DNA of 64,000 nt, taken from contig NW_026251743.1 in NCBI RefSeq assembly GCF_025024155.1, forward strand, positions 124,001-188,000. Direction: 5' to 3'. Below, in pieces: positions 57,704-64,000 of the stretch (its first letter is position 1; every line of letters begins with the position of its first letter). The notes beneath the pieces are model-generated. The model had not been told where the DNA came from. It ran no database searches and saw nothing but the letters and a program-made list of their open reading frames with translations. Made by a program: the position numbers and the translations under genes. This stretch comes from Gamsiella multidivaricata. Its lineage: Eukaryota > Mortierellomycota > Mortierellomycetes > Mortierellales > Mortierellaceae.

Positions 57704-59062
57704 TGGTAACGATTACTTCTGGTTCCTGTTAAACGTAGATCTTGAGGCCGGTATAAAGGAGTGCAGAGGGAGCGATAGTAGGAAGCAGACTGAAGAAAAG
57801 AAGAGGAGAGTCGGTGGCGTGGGAGTAAAAGGTGGTGAAGAAAAGAAGGGAAGAAGGGAGGGAGGAGGAGGAGAAAAGAAGAGAAAATGAGGGAACGGAC
57901 GTTCATTTTATTTCAAAAGAAGTCATCGCGTCCATTCATTCGTCCGTTTGATTCATTCACGCGTTCCTTCAGTTCGTTCGTGCAGTCAGTCAGCGTCATA
58001 TTCTACTCCACTAAAAGACACGTCCCCATTTTTGATCTTCCTTGACCCACCCCAAATGAGGGGGGTATTAAGTACTTTAGCTTCTTTTCAGCACCTACAG
58101 TAGACACTCCATCGTACATTTCAACAATAAAGTATGGCAAACGCTACAGGAAGGGATATGGGAGATGCATGCATGTCATCTTCCATCCGTCCTCTCCCAT
58201 TGTCCTTCCTGTTAATTTTCGTGATTCGTATGCACTGACAACCCACAAACATGTGGTCCAGCCAGCCATGTTACATGTGTAATCCCCGAGAAAATGAAAC
58301 AGTCGTACGCCCTATTTTAATTCGGTCGCGGTAGCAGCAGGTTCAGGTGGAAAGAAAATAGCACACAACGTAGCCATTGACGCGCTCAGTCCGGATCACT
58401 CCAACCCAACAATCCTCGTGGACGTCTCAGCCCTCGCGCCTGTTGTACTATGCCAAGACGTTCGCTTCCCGAACGCGTATCGTAGTGGTCAGCATAGAGT
58501 ACGGAGCAAACACCTGGTGCATACGTTTGGGTTCTGTGTCACTCGACGGACTTGTACATGGACCATACGGATATGCGGGACCCGTGTAGAATGATCCACT
58601 GGCTAATAGACTACAGTAGAGGAGTATGCGTTTTTTTTTTTTTGTGGGGATGAAGATCTCCCTTTTTCATTTTTAGTTAGACGGACCTAAAAGGACAGCG
58701 ATCGATGTTGTCACTGGGCAAAATGAATAGAGTATGCCCCCGGTCTGCGTCCGTACTCACCCCTGACAAGCTCCAAGGACTGGCTGGGCAAATGAAACTT
58801 TCACGACGGTACCCTGCAATCCAACCGATTATTTTTTTTAAAACAAGATGGAATGTGAAATATGAAGATGGAATGTGAAATATGGGGTGACTCATGGTAA
58901 ACGGACGGACAGAGACTGGCCCCCTCCTCTCGATCGAATCGTGTTTTTTTTTGTGTGCCCACGGACTCATCGGACGCAGGTACAACCACAAAAATTGGCA
59001 CGACCCAACAGAAAACGGTAAAAATAAAAATAAGCATTTGTCCTCGGCATACGGCTGCACTT
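57704..59062. other. Upstream region of pyruvate carboxylase
   Basis: About 1.36 kb. The first 200 bp are purine-rich on the plus strand (pyrimidine-rich leader in the transcript sense). A repeated CGTTC/CATTC run lies at 57900-57990. No gene is recognised. Confidence 0.4.
58845..58884. repeat. 20-bp perfect tandem repeat
   Basis: Two identical adjacent copies of a 20-bp unit starting AAGATGGAATGTG, at 58845-58864 and 58865-58884. Confidence 0.9.
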
Positions 59063-59147
59063 CGCTTTACTACTTTACTTTACTTTACCTTACTTTACTA
59101 CTTTACTTTACTTTACTTTACTTTACTTTACTTTACTGTACTTTACT
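59063..59147. repeat. CTTTA pentanucleotide microsatellite
   Basis: About 85 bp of imperfect CTTTA/CTTTACTA units; likely length-polymorphic. Confidence 0.9.
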
Positions 59148-61085
59148 CTGCAGACATGCGTGAGCCATCCTGTTCCTTTTATTTGAGGGTGCAGCTCGAA
59201 TTCAAGTCGGTACGGCACCGTGTCTGTGCCAGCTGAAAGCGTCCACCGACTCATCCTGTTGAACATCACGCCATCACCGGGCCACAAAGTGGAGAAGCCC
59301 TGTTCCATTCTTCGTTGTCACTCCGCCCAAACGGGATGGAAGTCTGATGCGCATCATCTGTCCGCCTGTTCCTGGCTCACCCTCCCTTTGTCTTTCCTGT
59401 TCTCTTCCGACTATCCCGATGGGCCAGAATAAAATAAAAAGTGAGCGGAGACGCAAAAGCGAAACGCGATGGATTAATGTAGCAAAACGATGTAATTATG
59501 ATTGTACGTGACAAAAAAACGCTCTCCCAACACGAATGCTATCCCCAGCTTTACAACGTCACTGAGGCCTCCATTGAGTTCAGGTGGCAGGGCTTTACAG
59601 CGCATTTCCATCGTTTGTTTTGAAGGAGCTACATCGCTACAAACCTTTGCCATTTCTTCATCACCCCTGGATCTCGCTGCTGAATCCACTTTCGCACATC
59701 GGAGCACGCCGTTGTCTTCTCAAGCACCAGTTTGCCTACACTAGCCACGAGCGTTTTTCTCAAAAATCATTTCCTCATCGAAGCCTTGGATGCTGTGGAA
59801 GATGGCTTTGACGTACAACTCCATATCAATAGGCGACGGATACTGAAAGAAAAAACGTCGTAGGTTAAATACTGTTCCTGTTGCCTCCTAGCCTTCCCAC
59901 GCGAAGGTGTTACAGGCTCGAATCAAGAAGTTGCAGAACCGCCCTACCGACAGTACGCACATTCGTATTAACGAGCACAAACGGATTAAAGGGGGAAAAC
60001 TGACAAAAGAGGAGCGTCAAGCCTTTCTATATCGCTAAGGTTGTTGCAAAGCAGGGAGAGAAAATAATCGATAGCCGACCTCATAGAACAATGTCAGAGA
60101 TGTTGTATTGAGCAGAAATATTGAAACTACTAGTATTCAAGATACGCGCCTCCTCCCTTAATTGAAACTTTGGCTTTATCAATCCTTCTCCTACGCATCC
60201 ACAACTTTTCCTACAGAATCAGGCTTCAATGCAAAACCTGACTTTTATCTCTGACCCCGGACGGTATACGAAAGCCCAGAATGCCCTGCAAGTCCAAGTC
60301 CAACAAGCCAAGCACGCCCAGCTCGCGCTTCTTTTTTTTTTTTTTTTTTGAGCTCCTCCCCATCCTAGTGCCGCCAGCACCACTATCACTGCCAGTCAGC
60401 AAGCACTGGAGTCGTCTTCAAGCTCTCGACATCCAAGAACGATGCCACGGGGGCCCCAAAGTGATGAGTAAGATGAAGACAGATACGGTATTACTAACAG
60501 TTCAAGGATTATCCACTCCTCTTGGTCGATGTATCCACTCGCGGAGACACAAAAAACATCGAGGAGCTACTTTCTCACGGTCACTCGCATTCGCTATTTC
60601 TGACTGCTCATGAAGTACCCAAGGGAAAAGGACTGCCTCGGCTTTTAAAAATCTAATTGCGTCTCTTTAAAAAAAAAGGACGCCTGTTTTTTTACTACCC
60701 CTGATAGAGTATGCAATATCGTCCTTGGGAGGGCCATCAAGCGTTTCCTCAAGGCCATAGAACCTGGTGAAGCTGAAGGATCGCCGGTAACTGAGGAAAA
60801 AAACGTTGTCGCCGCTAGATCTGATCGCGATGGGAGACGAAACGACAGGTCGTTCCGTTAAAAGCAAGCAGCTTCTATGTTTGCTGAATATCCCATAGCA
60901 TTTTAATAAGCAAAAGCACGATTCGATATGTATTGGAAGTTAAAGAGATAATGATGTCTATGGATAATACTTGATGCGTATCTTAAAACGCAAGATTGTC
61001 GCTATTGAGGATGGATCCAGGGAGCTATATACAAGGAACTGCAAGCAGGTCGGCATCCTTTTGCTTGGCTTAATGACTTTAACGT
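59148..61085. other. Intergenic region with degenerate coding traces
   Basis: About 1.9 kb. Two plus-strand stretches look like old coding sequence: 59900-60040 (KKLQNRPTDSTHIRINEHKR, ending in TAA) and 60505-60650 (DYPLLLVDVSTRGDTKNIEE, then a stop, then continuing). Neither has a start or a recognisable family. A T tract lies at about 60330-60349. I treat them as relics of unknown origin. Confidence 0.3.
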
Positions 61086-63246
61086 CTAGGTGGCAGTAAC
61101 CTTAACCGGCGCCTTGCCACTATTAGCTTTATGCTGAGCCTTCGCCTGGTCTTCCAAACGCTCACGCTCCAGGATATCGGAACGCTTGAGCCATGTCGGG
61201 ATATAGTGCCTCACAAAGTATTTCACTTTCGGCACCGCTACCGTCTTGTTGGCCACTCCCTCCTCCATCTTGCGCACAGTCTCGATCACATCCAGACCCT
61301 TTTGAGTTGTCGAATTCGAGCAGTTCGAGCAGGGTCCATTCTTGAACAGCTCTGCGAGTCGCTTGCGGTTGTTGTAGAACGATGGCCAGCACTTCTTGAT
61401 CCAGGCTTCGCGGCACTCTGAAAAGCTGTAATTAGGGAATCCATGGCGACCTTGACGCTGCATATTGGTACGGAGAGGCTCATCCATCTTCTGGTACATA
61501 TCGACAAGTTCAGATTTGGACATCGTTGCTGCCTGGAAGAGCGATTGAGTCACATGGATCATCATCAGGTAGACCATAGTCTGGAGAAGAAGCGCATCCT
61601 CGCTGCTGTTGCTGCTGATTTCGGCCTGGGACTCGTCCTTGGGCGCAGCCATGTACGTTCGCGCGAGCTTTTTGCCAGTATACACCTTGGGCTCGGCAAG
61701 CAGCTGTTCATCCACCTCTATTTCTTGCCTGGCTGCCTCGTAGCGAGTGAGAAGTTGCTGATAAATAGCCTGCGCCGAAAACTCGTCCTTGATATCAATA
61801 GCCGATTCAGGCACCTCTGCTCTGTTGATAAGAAGCCCCCAGTCTCCATCGAATGGGACAAATGGCTGAAGCGTTGACTGAGCCACGTCCAGCATAGAAG
61901 AGGTGGATGTCTGCGGTGCAGCTGCCAGCAGGTTGGTATCAAGGGCAAGGCTGCTGCTACTGCTGTTACCTAAGGCCATGGCATTTAAGAATGCGGCGGA
62001 CTGCTGGAACTGTGGCAGCGACTGAGCGCCAGAAGCGAAGACGCTGCTGTTTCTGCTGCTGCTGCTGCTACCACTGTTGTCGGTGATGATGTTGGAGGCG
62101 GTGGTTAGCCTTGTAGTTGGAAATGACTCTGAGTTTGGGTTCAAGAGACTGGCGAGCAAGTTGGCGTGTTCCTTGGACATGCGTCCATCTGCGAATAGCG
62201 ACTGAGAGAGTCGAGTGGTTTCCAGCTCCTGCCGCAAAAATTGACAATTGAGCTCAGACTGAATGAGTCGTCGTTGGAGATCTGCCGCTTCCTTGCGTGC
62301 CTCCTTGACCTGCTTCTCCAACGTGCTGATATACTCTATTGTGTGCGGTCGGATATATATAAGTACATGTGAAGATGCATAAACATAACGTCTTTAAGTT
62401 GAAGCATATATCAGACAACCCACCCTTTCTTCGGACGCGGAAGTTGCGCGCTGACAGCTTATTTCGAAGCTGCCTACGCTCTTTGCTAGTCATCATTTTC
62501 AGCTCGCTGGCACTGGGTTTAAGCGGGTCTGGTCCATGAGCGGTATGGTCCTCTGAATCGCTGTCCATACATATGTCGTCCCTCATGGGCGGAGTAGGAT
62601 AGGTTGTAGTCTTGTCGCCCTCTTCCGTTGGTGAATGTGCAGAAGGGGAGACGGATCTTTCGGAGGAGCTGTCGCGATGTGTTGGACTGGAGGATGAAGA
62701 TGATAGTGTGCGGGTACTTTCAGTGCTCTCGTGTGTGCTGTTGGCGAGAAGGGTTGAGCTCAGGAGCTGATGCTGTTGATAGTGATGCAGCTGTTGCAAT
62801 TGCTGCAGCTGCTGGAACCGTTGAATCCAAACACCCATCGAATCGGATGCGACAGAAGACAATGGAGGAGTAGTCGTCGGAGAGTTGACACCCAATGTCG
62901 TTGGTTCAACGTCAACTGGAAGAGTCGACGCTGACTGCTGACTGGGCATAGGTGGGGGCATGTCTGTTGAGATCTGGCGATATGAGAACGAACTCGAAGG
63001 CAGTAGCGTTGGGTATGCCAGCGGGATTGTAGTAGGTATTGATGTCTGCTCCTTGAAAATCTCTGAGGTGCGCTCTGTAGATGAGCTGGATGAGGCTTTG
63101 TTATTGGGCGTGGCCTGCGAAGGACCCTGCAGGGGAGCAGGAAGATTGTCGGAATCATAGTCCTGCTTGAAGAGATATTGGAATAGGCCGCTGTTAGCCA
63201 TGTCGGCTACAGAACCCTCAGCAGGGCTGCCGTTGTTGAGTGCCAT
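61086..63246 (-). CDS. bZIP transcription factor
   Basis: Two exons (63246-62424, 62335-61086) join in phase to 690 aa. The intron interrupts the bZIP just after the basic region. Residues 1-250 are disordered, Ser/Thr/Pro-rich, with a short Gln/Leu run (QQLQQLQQLHHYQQHQ). The basic region (254-274) reads SKERRQLRNKLSARNFRVRRK, with the N-x7-R DNA-contact pattern. The zipper continues EYISTLEKQVKEARKEAADL and LIQSELNCQFLRQEL. Residues 310-480 are again low complexity. A folded C-terminal domain (about 500-690) has SECREAWIKKCWPSFYNNRKR, a CSNCSN pair and WLKRSDILERERLED. It resembles the Atf21/Zip-type fungal bZIP factors, but target genes cannot be read from the sequence. The start is the ATG giving MALNNGS. 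Confidence 0.92.
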
Positions 63247-63555
63247 GTCTGAGTGTGGTAAACGAATAGGAAGAGTGGGGAAGAACCACAAGGGAAGAGT
63301 TAAGCTGGAAAGGAGCTACGTGAAGATGATGAGGCAGGGGTGGGAGCGGAATGGGCAGACAAGGTCGATGTGATAACTCGATGAGTGTGAATGAGAAAAG
63401 ACGATGAGAAGTTCCGTTGAGGGATATGAGGTGAGCGGGGAGATATGACGAGCGAAGGCCGCAATCAACCTTCTTTGCCTTTGCCAGGGCGCTCTTTTCC
63501 TTTTTGGGCCCCAAATGCGATCGATCGAAGCAGGAACGCGTGTTCAAATAGCCTT

Positions 63556-63579
63556 TATATCCAGTCATGACTGGATATA
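63556..63579. promoter_or_regulatory. 24-bp perfect palindrome in the bZIP promoter
   Basis: Perfect inverted repeat centred on AGTCATGACT, with arms extending to TATATCC and GGATATA. It lies about 310 bp upstream of the bZIP start and overlaps a minus-strand TATAAAGG. The core contains ATGACT, the half-site used by Gcn4-like bZIP dimers, so it is a candidate autoregulatory site. This is inference. Confidence 0.6.
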
Positions 63580-63903
63580 CCGGAGGGACCCTGATAGAAA
63601 TGGCTCGTGCACTGTCTCACAACCCTGCTGGATCTCTGTTGCCACCAAATACCACTCTAATGATCCAAAAGGGCTTGTCCCAGGCGATACAAAGACTGAT
63701 AACTTCGTATATATATCACAGGCACGGCTTGCTGCAATAAGCACGCTCTTTCCCTCCTTCCCTCATACCTTCCTTCCCTCGCTGTCCTCCTTGGCCCTTT
63801 TCATCTTCAGCTATCGCACCATCATCCCCGTTCCATCTTCTCTGCTTCCTTGCCCTCCCCTTGTAACAACCAGGAGTGACCAACAAAAGAAAAGAAAAAA
63901 AGA

Positions 63904-64000
63904 ATGGTCTACGGGCAAATGCCGCCAACGGCCTGCTGCCCTGGCGGAGTCCTCGATGCACCCCCGTCTACTGTCCCTTATTTTGTTCGTCTTTTTTTAT
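63904..64000 (+). CDS. Possible 5' end of a plus-strand gene (partial)
   Basis: An open frame starts at ATG 63904 (MVYGQMPPTACCPGGV) and runs to the window edge without a stop. It is preceded by a pyrimidine-rich leader (63740-63860) and a TATATATA at about 63708-63716, the arrangement seen before other genes here. The encoded part is too short to recognise, and an intron could begin before the edge. Confidence 0.35.
   Translation, partial: MVYGQMPPTACCPGGVLDAPPSTVPYFVRLFL

Noticed and set aside
58377..58589. 70-codon plus-strand open frame upstream of pyruvate carboxylase
   Set aside because: Short, no motif, no promoter-like leader.
1..64000. tRNA, rRNA, CRISPR arrays and bacterial-type operons
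   Set aside because: No A/B box pair, no rRNA-like sequence and no spaced direct repeats were seen; gene structure is eukaryotic. A covariance-model search would be needed to exclude a tRNA formally.

Overview
The window is nuclear DNA of a filamentous fungus, most likely an early-diverging lineage of the Mortierella type (Mortierellomycota). Protein genes are broken by short GT-AG introns, usually 80-400 nt. There is a cobalamin-dependent methionine synthase, which yeasts and most Dikarya lack, and the transposons are decayed Tc1 and pogo/Tigger remnants. The species is inferred from gene content only. I rebuilt gene models by hand from splice sites and reading-phase agreement; most recognised genes close in frame across every intron.

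Layout. 1-3965 (-): cobalamin-dependent methionine synthase, cut by the window edge. 4801-5764 (+): peroxisomal enoyl-CoA isomerase/hydratase, sharing a divergent promoter with it. 5765-8594: mostly non-coding, with one weak minus-strand gene candidate. 8595-11945 (+): glycogen synthase. 12362-14013 (-): Tom40, convergent to it. 14880-15606: dead Tc1/mariner transposase. 16058-18534 (-): MoxR-like AAA-derived protein without a P-loop. 19499-23796 (+): large Ser-rich Sel1/TPR protein. 24129-25039 (-): SCP2-type sterol carrier. 26323-30097 (+): UBA-UBX-leucine-rich-repeat protein. 30832-33502 (+): HSPA12-type Hsp70-like ATPase with an Asn/Gly/Tyr-rich N-terminus. 33796-34260 (-): small His/Arg-rich protein. 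35035-35340 (+): small disordered protein.

35948-44162 is accessory in character. It has one intact and one decayed small Cys-rich secreted protein gene, a pogo/Tigger remnant, a PAP2 lipid phosphatase, a coiled-coil gene broken by a 47-bp tandem duplication, and a WD40 tail fragment. 44163-47990 (-) is an unrecognised membrane protein. 48707-52075 (-) is a 1089-aa unrecognised single-span protein. 52701-57703 (-) is pyruvate carboxylase. 57704-61085 is a non-coding region with microsatellites and degenerate coding traces. 61086-63246 (-) is a bZIP transcription factor with a 24-bp perfect palindrome over its TATA region. The window ends with the likely start of a plus-strand gene.

The genes do not form a metabolic cluster. 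Two candidate peroxisomal lipid proteins (both ending -AKL), glycogen synthase, pyruvate carboxylase and methionine synthase are ordinary central metabolism. The most unusual items are the UBX-LRR fusion, the Hsp70-like protein with a prion-like leader, the P-loop-less MoxR-like protein, the duplicated secreted-protein locus and the palindrome at the bZIP gene.
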